From: Mycosarcoma maydis | Taxonomy: Eukaryota > Basidiomycota > Ustilaginomycetes > Ustilaginales | Assembly (NCBI RefSeq): GCF_000328475.2 | Contig: NC_026494.1 | Location: 248,001 to 312,000 of the forward strand | Length of the DNA stretch: 64,000 nucleotides | Direction: 5' to 3' | Part shown: positions 1 through 9,542 of the stretch, piece by piece | Position numbering within the stretch: position 1 is the stretch's first letter | How the letters are laid out: each line of letters opens with the position of its first letter | Position numbers and translations under genes: made by a program | The notes under the pieces: generated by a model | Told to the model about the DNA's origin: nothing | The model's database searches: none | Seen by the model: the letters and a program-made list of their open reading frames with translations, nothing else

Positions 1-2244
1 ACCCAGCTCGCTTCTCGAGTCCGAGCACCGGACGCGGGGAGTAGGCCTAGCTCCACATCCTCAGCGTCGAGCCCGAGCAAGGCTACGCAGTCAATGCACC
101 AGTCATACGAGAAGCGCGTACGCGATCGCAACCGAGGTGGTGCTTGCGGTGGCGGAAGCGGTCTGAATGGGTCTTCGGTCGCTTGACGTTCAGCTGCTTG
201 TTCGTTCAGAGGTGCGCTGGGGACATTGGCGCCCACCATCGGTGCACCATCAGTACGAGGAGCAGCATCAGCAGCTGGTCCAGCATTGTTATTGGCAGCC
301 GCAGCTTGAACCTCGTGCTGCGGCAGCTGTGCAGCGGCAGCCGGATGGAGCGCCATGCGCTGATGAGCACGCATGCGGCGTTGAACGATGCGATAGCTTT
401 CAAAGACAACGTAAATCGAAGCCATGCCGAGCACAAAGTACCACTTGAACGGGTCGGCACCGCGCAGCATGACAGAGAGCAGAATGCCGAGTTTGAAGCT
501 AATCATTGCCATTGGCATGATCACGGCGGTCACGTCGGCCACTGTGATGCCTCGCAGAGACCGAAGGATGCTTTGTACGAAATGAGAGGCACCAGCTATG
601 ACGCCGCCCTGTTCGAGCGCCAGAGCTCGGCCTGCGGCTGCAGCGCCATTGAGTTGTGTCGGTGCTATCGCGCCAGGCACACTTGAAGCAGTTGAAGAGT
701 GGAGAGGCTGTGACTGAATGAGCGTGCCGAGCATGATGACGTTTTCGAGCTTGTCGATCATGTTGCCGAGCGTTGTGATGCGGTGCAGAAGCGTCGCAAG
801 TGCCTGGCTGCGTTGTACGGCTAAGGGCGTAGTAGAGATGCGCAACAGATACGGTAGACCGCGGTGTGAGACTTGCTGATATATGTATCGACTTTTGTTG
901 TCGGCATCCAACGATGTGGTAGCAGCATGATCTTGGTGCGGCATCGGAACAGGTTCCCAGCCAAGCAACGTTGTCTCGATGCTGGTCAAAAGACGACTCT
1001 GTGCGAAAGGCTGTATAGTGCGTGTTTCAGGTCTAGACGACCCAGACTTTTGTGCTAGATGGGCATCGCTATAGATGTGCTCGTACATGGCCACGTATTC
1101 GTCGCATGCTTCACTGAGAGCCTCGATCAGCAGAGGCCAATTGTCGGGCGCAGTGACGCGAAGAGCTTCCTCAAGCACGGCGTACGCGTCAGAAACATCC
1201 TGACCTGTACCGGAGCGGAGCATGTTGGCGGTTGTGTTCCTGCTAGGTGCAGGGACGTAGTTGTCGTCGTGGTTTTGTGATAGACGAGATGTAGACTGAG
1301 CGGGGATGGGGATGGGCTCGGAAAAGTACGGCTCGAAAGCGGACGACCAATGAGGAGGGTGCTGCGTCAAGGTGGCAGCATGTGGGGGCGACACGTCATG
1401 TTGAGGACCGACTTGTGCTGACAAGGCCGAAGGTGGGAGGCTTTGTTGCTGTGATTGTCGCAGCTGCTGCTGCTGCTGCTGTTGTTGTTGTTGTTGTTGT
1501 TGCAAATAGGAGCTGCGGCGCGAAGGAGTGGGTCGATTTTGTGGGTCTGACCACGCATCGGGGCGAATGACGAGGTGAAGCGACAAGGGTTCGCCTTGGT
1601 CGAGCTAGAAATGAGTTGAATGTGGTTATTTGCAAACAAGACCGAGAGAAATTTCAGCAGCAGTCCCTCAATGAAAGACGGCTTTGGGTTTGGGTTGGGC
1701 TTGGTTTGGATTTGGTATTGGGCTCGACACTTACCATCTGTGCGAGCTGGCCGAGAAGCTCACTGTCGCCCAAGATGCGGCCGGATCGGATGCAACGCAT
1801 ACCATCGGCGCGAGGAGCACCGGGCCATGTGCTTTCGATCATGTTCTTGAGAGCAAGAACCGTATCGGTGGATTTGACTCTGATGATAGCCGAATCTTTA
1901 TCGAGCGAAGGACACTTGATGGCAACAGCGATATGATCGTCGTTGAGAGATGAGTGGGAGGCGGTGCTATCGATACTCTGGTGCTCTGTGCGATGTCGGA
2001 GGTGTTGAGCTGAAGCAGTAGATTGGAAATCGGCTACGGACTCTGATAAGTCGCCATGATGGGAGCGGACAAAGGGGTTGGAGGAAGCGGCGGTGGATGG
2101 CGACGGAGATGCGGCGGGCGGCTGAGAGTGGGAGTTGGATGGTGCAGGCATGCTGCCGGATGGCTGTGAAGATGCGAATGGCTGATGGCGCTGAGTGCGA
2201 CGGTGATGGTGAAAATGAAGCGTTGAATCTGATGTCGGATCCAT
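1..2244 (-). CDS. HERP/Usa1-like ER-membrane ubiquitin-like domain protein (3' end outside window)
   Basis: Two-exon model on the minus strand: exon 1 2244-1735, a 130-nt intron with a GTAAGT donor (1734) and TTCTAG acceptor (1605), and exon 2 from 1604 open to the left edge in the same phase. After a Ser/His-rich leader comes a ubiquitin-like fold (from about IAVAIKCPSL to LDQGEPLSLHLVIRPDAW) that crosses the splice junction, which supports the intron. Then follow 13 Gln (CAA/CAG, 1464-1502), a helical middle, and a hydrophobic stretch around VIMPMAMISFKLGILLSVML and WYFVLGMASIYVVFESY. An N-terminal UBL plus a membrane hairpin matches HERPUD1/Usa1, the scaffold that organises the Hrd1 ubiquitin ligase in ER-associated degradation. 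Dsc3-type UBL proteins are the main alternative. The C-terminus is not in the window. Confidence 0.72.
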
Positions 2245-3170
2245 TGTGAGAATGTCTCGCTCAGTGTTTCACGTTTAGCAGAGCATTGAGAGAAGGAAGC
2301 AAGGATACCTACGACGCCGAACCGTGCGGGATCGGTTGATGGGGGGTCGCACCAACTAGATGCTCGGTCAAAGTGACGGTTGAAATCGGATGTATCCTGA
2401 CCAAGAGATTACAGCGCTAAGCGTGAGTGATGGATGGGAACGGCCGAACAAGAGCTGGCTGGGGATCGAGTCAAGCACGAGTCAATCCCGAATCACGGAT
2501 ATGGTGATGAGCTGATTTACTAGTATGCTATATCCAGTCGCAGCGTGCAGTTGTAAATCGTGAATCATGGGTGCACGGTGGCGTTCTGACGTGGAGGCAC
2601 AAATCGTGAATTTACGATTCAGTTTTGGGCGCAGCGCCAGTCGTGAGTCGTGAGTCGGCAGTTGCGAGTTTCCAAGTCGTGAGATACGAGTGTGCGCGCA
2701 GCGCTTTAGCGGCAATAAGTCACAGAGTGTGAATCAAACAGAATGCATCGGGATCGGTGATTGGGATACACGAACCCCACACGGCAAGGCCGACACCGTC
2801 CCGCCAAGCACGAACGACAAGAATCACTAAGGTAAGCACAAGAAGTGATTCGTGATTCACTTCGTGTGATTCAGATTGGTGTCACGTCAGAATCGTAATC
2901 GTGAATCGTAAGCCGTACATCGTGAATCGGCCAAGTCGGCATTCACATTAATCACGATTGGCGTGGAATGGACCCTGTCCTGTCTTGGTCGACTCGCCAT
3001 TACAGTCGCAGAGTAGCCTTGTATATCTTGGTGGCTCTCAACACCGCCGATCGTGTGGATCGTAGACTTGCATCCCGACACCATCTTACGTACGCAAAAC
3101 ATTGCTCATCATCTTGGAGCTATATCGAACATCTCGCTCGCTCGTTTCAGGCTGAGGCTAGCCTTGAGTC
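2245..3170. other. Intergenic region rich in TCACGA-core repeats, divergent promoters
   Basis: This stretch separates the divergently transcribed HERP-like and VPS28 genes, so it should hold both promoters. No ORF in it looks real. From about 2490 to 2960 it has many short AATCGTGAAT, TCGTGAGTCGTGAGTCG and TTCGTGATTCAC-type elements, the densest scattered cluster in the left part of the window. Confidence 0.6.
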
Positions 3171-3857
3171 ATGTCGACCTCATCCTACGCCGAGCTCAAC
3201 CCATACGAGGAGGCACGGCTGTACTCCAACAACCATGATCGAGAGCGCTACGAAAACATGGCAACACTTTTCAGTCTCATTGTTGCGCTCGACTATCTGG
3301 AACGTGCCTACGTTCGCGAATCAATCAGTGAAAAGGAGTACGCGCCCACATGCACTCGTCTACTCGCCCAATGCAAGACCATGCTCAAACTCATCGTCGA
3401 CCAGGAAAAGCACTCGTCCAAACCCATCACTGACCTCGCCGACTTTATGCGCATCTACAAGATGAATTACCTCGCAGCCGTTCACCGCCTCACCGTCGGC
3501 GTGCCCGCAACAGTAGAGCACGCTTCCTCCTCGTCATTGCAGTCCTCCTCCGATAGGGCCAAGTGGGTCGCAGAGACCACGCAGAACTTTATCACCTTTA
3601 TGGACGCGCTCAAGCTCAAGCTGCGTGCCAAGGATCAGTTGCATCCCATGCTGAGCGAGCTCATGCGCGGTTACAGTCGCAGTGACGAGGTCGGAAAGGA
3701 TCAGGACGCAAGCGATACCAGAGCAAAGCTCTTGAAATGGCTCATCACACTCAACCACATGAAGGCGAGCGACGAAATCGATGAGGATCAAGCGCGTCAG
3801 ATGCTGTTTGACGTCGAAGGAGCCTACAACAGCTTTTTCCGCGCGTTGCAAGACTAG
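3171..3857 (+). CDS. VPS28: ESCRT-I subunit Vps28
   Basis: Intronless, 228 residues, the usual size for Vps28. The N-terminal half (YENMATLFSLIVALDYLERA, then the SISEKEYAPTCTRLLAQCK and MRIYKMNYLAAVHRL segments) matches the Vps28 core that packs with Vps23 and Vps37. The C-terminal half (FITFMDALKLKLRAKDQLHP, then MKASDEIDEDQARQMLFDVE) matches the four-helix domain that recruits ESCRT-II. ESCRT-I sorts ubiquitinated membrane cargo into multivesicular endosomes. The ATG at 3171 lies just before the first conserved block. A Ser-rich loop sits between the two domains. The gene converges on HUS1, with about 230 bases between the stop codons. Confidence 0.95.
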   Translation: MSTSSYAELNPYEEARLYSNNHDRERYENMATLFSLIVALDYLERAYVRESISEKEYAPTCTRLLAQCKTMLKLIVDQEKHSSKPITDLADFMRIYKMNYLAAVHRLTVGVPATVEHASSSSLQSSSDRAKWVAETTQNFITFMDALKLKLRAKDQLHPMLSELMRGYSRSDEVGKDQDASDTRAKLLKWLITLNHMKASDEIDEDQARQMLFDVEGAYNSFFRALQD

Positions 3858-4089
3858 TCTTTTCTTCGAATCATTCTAGCAAACACATCCGAGCGAGCAC
3901 CCGCGTGTTGCACAAGCACACTTCAGCTACAGCTCAGCAGAATTCACTCGCGATCCGCAACAACCAGAATCGATGCAGATGGTGACTAGTAGTACAGATG
4001 GAAGCGCTTGGAGCGGGAGCCCATAATGCGCGATGCGTGCCATCCCAAAGGCACATGCAATGCATCGCAACGTAGTGCGTGCCGCAACA

Positions 4090-4947
4090 TCAATCCTCGC
4101 GGACAACACCAGGTAGGAAAAACGTCATGACACCGCTGCTCTTGTCGACGTCGCCAATGTACACATAAAAAATGGCGCAGTGATTGGCGCAGATGCATGC
4201 AATCGTGGTCGTAGCAACAAGGTAGCTCGACAAGAATTTGAGCAACGACTTGGTCTCAAGATTGACGCTTTTGTGTTGGCTTGGATCGCTCTCCTGGTTT
4301 TGTGCTGGGCTCGACTGTGATGCTTCAATGGTGGGATGCGCCAGACCCGACCAAGTAGTGTCCAGGCTAACCTCATCTTCCACCACCGACAATCGCAGTT
4401 CACCTTGTCGGTTCGCAGAGAGCGTCACCACGTCCGACAGCGAGCGCATGTGATCTGCCACAGTGCGCAGGTGGAGCAACTTGGGCAGAATGATATGAAC
4501 GTCCGGTTCAGGACACAGCGGCTCCACAATGCGACTCATCTCGGCTGGTTTGAGTACCTTGATCAGCACATCCTGCACCACCTCGAGCTTAGCACCCGTA
4601 TGGCTCTGTGCCGAGATGGAGAAGCTGAGCAGAGGGTCCTTGTTGCGTTTGGCCAGACGAAGGATCACACTGTACGCGTTGTGAGCCGACTTGAGCGCCT
4701 TTAGTAACGTGTCTGGTGACACCTCGAGGTTGATGTGATTCTGAAAGTTGGACTCGATGCGGTAGTCCTGAAAGATCGAGTCGACCTGCATCTGCGACCA
4801 GATCTGCGTACCATCGGTGTCGCCCAGGCAGATCATGTGAATCTTGTCCGGCGTGAGTTTGAGGATGCATTTGTTGGCAACTTTGCCAATAGACTGCACC
4901 ACACGCGTAAAGATCGAGACATCGGCTATCTGCGTTCTGAACCTCAT
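4090..4947 (-). CDS. HUS1: DNA-damage checkpoint clamp subunit Hus1
   Basis: Intronless, 285 residues, close to the family norm. It starts MRFRTQIADVSIFTRVVQSI and continues with the ANKCILKLTPDKIHMICLGD and HINLEVSPDTLLKALKSAHN blocks typical of the Hus1/Mec3 PCNA-like fold; a VQDVLIKVLKPAEM segment at the inter-domain linker also fits. Hus1 joins Rad9 and Rad1 in the 9-1-1 ring, which is loaded at damaged DNA and activates the ATR-type checkpoint kinase. An insertion (SQSSPAQNQESDPSQ) lies in the second half. The end VMTFFLPGVVRED is a typical C-terminal strand. The gene is divergent from RPN2, with 911 bases between the start codons. Confidence 0.93.
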   Translation of the reverse strand: MRFRTQIADVSIFTRVVQSIGKVANKCILKLTPDKIHMICLGDTDGTQIWSQMQVDSIFQDYRIESNFQNHINLEVSPDTLLKALKSAHNAYSVILRLAKRNKDPLLSFSISAQSHTGAKLEVVQDVLIKVLKPAEMSRIVEPLCPEPDVHIILPKLLHLRTVADHMRSLSDVVTLSANRQGELRLSVVEDEVSLDTTWSGLAHPTIEASQSSPAQNQESDPSQHKSVNLETKSLLKFLSSYLVATTTIACICANHCAIFYVYIGDVDKSSGVMTFFLPGVVRED

Positions 4948-5858
4948 CGTCGCCGACTAACGCCAAGCGCGGATACCGCCCAGCTGAGAGTGCAGAGCCT
5001 AACGTGCAGAGTGTGCGTCGTCCATATGTCGTTGAATTTGTGCCTACAGGCAGCCAAGCTGATATGTAGCCGGATGCTGCTTTGCATGGGCCAACGACGG
5101 CGACAGTGGGCAACAAGAGGAGAACCCAAGTGTTGGTCTCTGCAAAGCTTGGCCACCAACCAACTGCTTGCGATTCTGCGTTCGTCCTGTGCTCGTTAAG
5201 CTGCTCAGCCGACGCGCAGCACAGAAAAAACGATCGTATATTGGTGAATCGTGGATTCGTGATCTAATCACGAATGTGTAGTGATGTTATGTCCTCCAAT
5301 GACACATTGCTCTCTTTTAAACCACCGACGAGAGACAGCGTGAGTGAGCGAGACGCGAGACTCACAACTGCAAATTCGTGATTGTGGTGGAGGTTTTCTG
5401 GCGTCGATCACATCGCGCAGAGCCACGCACTAGGTTAGGCAGGACGGCAGCAGCCAGCCATTCACGAGTCGAGGCATTAAGCAAGTTGCTCGCTCAGTTT
5501 GCGGTCGAGATTCTGCGCTCGGCCCTTCTGCTTGTTGCACTTGGCACTGTGTGAGTCGCGTCGTCAGCGAAAGCAGCCCAAGTCAGCCATCACAAATCCA
5601 GTGTTCTTCTACAACACAGTCAGTCAATAATCGTGTTGAACAAAGCTTCTCACCATACTACATCATCTACGACCCCTTTTTCATCCATCAATCTGTTCAT
5701 CTTTCCTCTATCGTCCTTGTCCGCATCTCAGCGCCTCAAAAGTCGCTCCCAGGCTCCCGCATCGCAGGTTCAGTGCTGTGAGCTGCCCAACTTTGCTACA
5801 GTACGAGCACCCTCCGGCTTACGCTTTTCAGTATTTGCGCACCGCTACCTGCTGAACC
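4948..5858. promoter_or_regulatory. Divergent promoter region between HUS1 and RPN2
   Basis: No convincing ORF. TCACGA-core elements lie around 5241-5277 (GTGAATCGTGGATTCGTGAT, then AATCACGAAT) and near 5370. The 300 bases before RPN2 are rich in C and T, as expected for a fungal leader. Confidence 0.5.
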
Positions 5859-8800
5859 ATGGTCGCACCAGTCACCTCTGCTGCTGGCATCGTTGCCCTG
5901 CTCGACGAACAGGAACCAGAGCTTCAGTCGTATGCGCTCAAACGCCTCGATTCGCTTGTCCATCAATTCTGGGCTGAAATCGCAGATGCCATCTCCAAAA
6001 TCGAAATCCTCTACGAAGATGAGCGCTTCCCAGACCGTCACCTTGCTGCTCTCGTCGCCTCCAAGATCTACTTCCATCTCGGAGAGCACGATGAAGCTCT
6101 CATGTTTGCTCTCGGTGCCGGCGCTTTGTTTGATGTAGAAGTCAAGGACGAATACGTCGACACAGTCGTCTCCAAGGCCATCGACAGATACATCACCGAG
6201 TCTGCTCCCGCCACAGCCGCCACCCTGACACCAGTCGCAGATGCTTCTGTTACTGTCCCCGCTAAGACCGTTGCTGATAAGTCTGCACCGGTCGATCCAA
6301 GGCTCAAAAACATTGTCGATCAGATGTTTGCACGTTGCATCGCAGACAAGGAGTACAAGCAGGCTCTCGGTATCGCCCTCGAGACACAGCGTTTGGATGT
6401 CATCGAAGAGGTGTACTCTGTCACGCATGACGCCGATCTCCTCACCTATGTCCTCGAGAGCAGCATCGGCGTCGTTCCGTCCATCGAGGTCCGCAACCAG
6501 ATCCTCCATCTCCTCGTCGACCTCTTCCAAAGACTACCTAGCCCAGATCACTTTAGCATCGGTCAGTGCTACGTCTACCTCAATGCGCCCAACCTCGCCT
6601 CGGAACTCCTCTTCGACCTCATCCAGCAGGCGCATCAGCCCTCGAGTTCGTCGCTAGCCAACACGTCCAACGACCCTCTCCTTGTCACATATCAGCTTGC
6701 CTTTGACTTGGCAGAGAGCGCAACGCAGGAATTCCTTGAAAACGTGCGCAAGGACCTCTCGATCAAGGCTTCCACCGTCAAGGCCGAATCTGCTGTTGAC
6801 ACCGATGCCGATATGAATGCCTCTTCCGAATCCGAAGCAATCACCGTACAGTCGTGCATCGAGCGCGTCCGCTCTATCCTTCAGGGTGAGGAAAGCATCC
6901 AGCTCTACCTCGAGTTTCTCAAGCGCTCCAACAAGGCCGACTTGCCCATCCTCAAAGCAACCAAGGAGGCGCTTGACGCTCGAAGCTCCATCTACCACTC
7001 GGCACTCAGCTTTGCCAACGCATTCATGAATGCCGGCACCACCTCGGACAAGTTCCTGCGCGAGAACCTCGAGTGGTTGGCAAAGGCTTCCAACTGGTCC
7101 AAGTTTACGGCTACAGCTGCGCTCGGTATCCTCAACAAGGGTAACCTCAAAGAAGGTATTAGCATCCTCCGACCGTACCTGCCTCAGGACGGCGTCACCA
7201 GCAGTGTTTACTCTGAAGGTGGCTCGCTCTTTGCCCTCGGTCTCATTCACGCAAATCACGGCGCAGAGGTCATGGAATTGCTTACCAACACGCTCAAGAG
7301 CAACCCTGCCGAAATTGTTCAGCACGGGGCTGCTCTTGGCCTTGGTGCTGCGGGCATGGCCACGGGAAATGAGGATGTATACGAGGAGCTTCGCAACGTC
7401 CTCTACACCGACTCTGCCGTTGCTGGTGAGGCGAGCGGTTACGCCATGGGCCTCGTCATGCTTGGCACCGGATCGGAGCGTGCCGTCGAGGAGATGCTTC
7501 AGTACGCGCACGAGACGCAGCACGAAAAGATCATCCGTGGTCTCGCCATCGGTATCTCTCTCCTCTTCTATGGCAAGGAGGAGAAGGCCGAGACCATGAT
7601 CGACACTTTGCTCGCTGACAAGGACGCCATCCTCCGATACGGAGGTGTCTACACCATCGCCCTCGCCTACGCCGGCACTGCCAACAACAAGGCGATACGA
7701 CGTCTGCTCCACATCGCCGTCTCGGATGTCAGCGACGATGTGCGACGTGCTGCCGTCACCTCACTCGGCTTCCTGCTGTTCCGCAACCCCACCCAGGTGC
7801 CGCGGATTGTCCAGCTCCTCTCGGAATCATACAACCCTCACGTACGCTACGGAAGCACGCTGGCCCTCGGTATCGCCTGCGCAGGCACTGGCCTCGATGA
7901 GGCTGTGGATCTGCTCGAGCCCATGACCAAGGATCCCGTCGACTTTGTGCGTCAAGGTGCGTGCATTGCTCTGGCCATGATTTTCATCCAGCAGAACGAG
8001 GCGCTCAACCCGCGCGTCACCAATGCACGCAAGACGTTTGACAAGATTATTTCGGACAAGCACGAGGATGCTATGGCCAAATTTGGTGCTGCGCTTGCTC
8101 AGGGCTTGATCGATGCCGGTGGACGCAACGTCACCATTTCGCTGCAGAGCCGAGGTGGCAATGCCAACATGCCCGCTATTGTGGGTATGGCGCTGTTCAC
8201 TCAATTCTGGTACTGGTTCCCCTTGGCTCATTTCTCGGCGCTCGCCTTCACGCCTACGGCGCTGATCGGTCTGAACCGCGAGCTGCGTATTCCCGAGTTC
8301 GAGTTTGTGTCCGAAGCCAAACCGAGCCTGTTTGCGTACCCGACATCGTTCAAGCCGCCATCGGAGAAGAAGGTGGAGCGTGTCGAGACGGCGGTGCTGT
8401 CGACCACGGCCAAAGCACAAGCACGACAGCGCAACAAAGAGCGCGAGCGAGCTCAGGCTGAAGGTGGCGATGCCATGGAGCTCGATGATGCCACGAGCGC
8501 CAAGAAGGAAGATGGCGATGTGGCTATGGAAGAAGATGCCAAGGCAACCAAGGGCAGCAAGCCCAAGAAGGAACGCAAGCAGGAAGCGCGATCCGAGTTG
8601 CTGCCCAACTACTCACGCGTCACTCCGGCGCAGGTCAAGTTTGTCACGTTCCCGGCCGAGTCGCGGTTTGTACCTATCCGACCTGTGCAAGGATTGGGCA
8701 GCAAGGTGAGACAGGATGTCTACAACACTTCGTCGGTTGCTGGTAAGCTTTTGGGTAATGCTTCTCCTGCGCCCGGGGCTAGTGGCACTGTGACGCCCTC

Positions 8801-9293
8801 GAACAACCCTGTGGCGAGCGTGGTGGCAGGTGCCAAGTCGCTTTACCAGCAAGCTATTGCGAATGCATCTGGTGTTGGCGGTGGTGAGACGGACAAGGGT
8901 TCTGCTGGCGCTTCAAGTGCAGCGCTCAACAATGCGGGACCTACGGCCGAGCAAGCTCGTAGCATCCTCACGTCGGCGATCGGAGGTACTGGCGGAATCC
9001 TGTTGATGGTGGATCGAAAGCCGAATGACGAGTTCCGAGCGCTCAAGATTGGTACCAATGACGATGACGATGGTGCGACCAATGCGCAGAGGCCTACGGA
9101 AGATGTTGTGCAGGACGACGAGATTTCGCCGGAGGATGCGGCAGCTATTGCAGCTGCCATGGCTGCAGATGATGACGATAGGGCTGACGATAAGGATGTC
9201 AACAGTGTCGCTGGAAACCAATCCAGGAGGGATGGCGATCCTGATCAACCCGCTAATGGCGGTATCGGCGGAGGCCTGCCTGAAGCACGTTGA
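5859..9293 (+). CDS. RPN2: 26S proteasome regulatory particle subunit Rpn2 (PSMD1)
   Basis: Intronless, 1144 residues, longer than yeast and human Rpn2 (roughly 950). The N-terminal rod is followed by proteasome/cyclosome repeats, among them SLFALGLIHANHG, QHGAALGLGAAGMATGN, YAMGLVMLGTGSE and RYGSTLALGIACAGTG. The conserved QFWYWFPLAHFSALAFTPTA block closes the toroid. After it comes a charged insert (KERERAQAEGG, MELDD) and then the LLPNYSRVTPAQVKFVTFP segment. Rpn2 is a base scaffold that holds Rpn13 and contacts the lid. The extra length is a low-complexity, acidic C-terminal tail of about 240 residues ending GGIGGGLPEAR. I do not see the Phe-Glu-Tyr type terminus by which human Rpn2 binds Rpn13. 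Confidence 0.96.
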   Translation: MVAPVTSAAGIVALLDEQEPELQSYALKRLDSLVHQFWAEIADAISKIEILYEDERFPDRHLAALVASKIYFHLGEHDEALMFALGAGALFDVEVKDEYVDTVVSKAIDRYITESAPATAATLTPVADASVTVPAKTVADKSAPVDPRLKNIVDQMFARCIADKEYKQALGIALETQRLDVIEEVYSVTHDADLLTYVLESSIGVVPSIEVRNQILHLLVDLFQRLPSPDHFSIGQCYVYLNAPNLASELLFDLIQQAHQPSSSSLANTSNDPLLVTYQLAFDLAESATQEFLENVRKDLSIKASTVKAESAVDTDADMNASSESEAITVQSCIERVRSILQGEESIQLYLEFLKRSNKADLPILKATKEALDARSSIYHSALSFANAFMNAGTTSDKFLRENLEWLAKASNWSKFTATAALGILNKGNLKEGISILRPYLPQDGVTSSVYSEGGSLFALGLIHANHGAEVMELLTNTLKSNPAEIVQHGAALGLGAAGMATGNEDVYEELRNVLYTDSAVAGEASGYAMGLVMLGTGSERAVEEMLQYAHETQHEKIIRGLAIGISLLFYGKEEKAETMIDTLLADKDAILRYGGVYTIALAYAGTANNKAIRRLLHIAVSDVSDDVRRAAVTSLGFLLFRNPTQVPRIVQLLSESYNPHVRYGSTLALGIACAGTGLDEAVDLLEPMTKDPVDFVRQGACIALAMIFIQQNEALNPRVTNARKTFDKIISDKHEDAMAKFGAALAQGLIDAGGRNVTISLQSRGGNANMPAIVGMALFTQFWYWFPLAHFSALAFTPTALIGLNRELRIPEFEFVSEAKPSLFAYPTSFKPPSEKKVERVETAVLSTTAKAQARQRNKERERAQAEGGDAMELDDATSAKKEDGDVAMEEDAKATKGSKPKKERKQEARSELLPNYSRVTPAQVKFVTFPAESRFVPIRPVQGLGSKVRQDVYNTSSVAGKLLGNASPAPGASGTVTPSNNPVASVVAGAKSLYQQAIANASGVGGGETDKGSAGASSAALNNAGPTAEQARSILTSAIGGTGGILLMVDRKPNDEFRALKIGTNDDDDGATNAQRPTEDVVQDDEISPEDAAAIAAAMAADDDDRADDKDVNSVAGNQSRRDGDPDQPANGGIGGGLPEAR

Positions 9294-9542
9294 TGGTATA
9301 CAACGTAACTTGCTGTCGTGAAGAATTCACTCCCCTTTTGAATCGTATGCGTCCTGTCGGGTGACCTCATCGTGACAAGTTGACCATGTGAGAATCACAT
9401 CTCTGAGCTCACAAAGTTCTCAAACTTCTATGCGACACAAAGCAGCCACAATCACATTCGCTTCGCGCGACAAGTTGGCGTCTCGAAAAACTCTATTGAA
9501 TGAGACCAGCCAGCATTCATGATTCGTGCTTGTGCGTACACT

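Noticed and set aside
1382..1639. Overlapping ORFs with poly-Ala, poly-Thr, poly-Asn and poly-Val runs
   Set aside because: They are other-frame readings of the CAA/CAG tract in the HERP-like gene.
5796..6530. 244-codon minus-strand ORF opposite the RPN2 start
   Set aside because: Shadow of RPN2 in an antisense frame; acidic low-information protein without recognisable motifs.
6654..7712. 352-codon minus-strand ORF opposite RPN2
   Set aside because: Lies fully within a strongly conserved coding region and arises from its codon bias; the translation has no family likeness.
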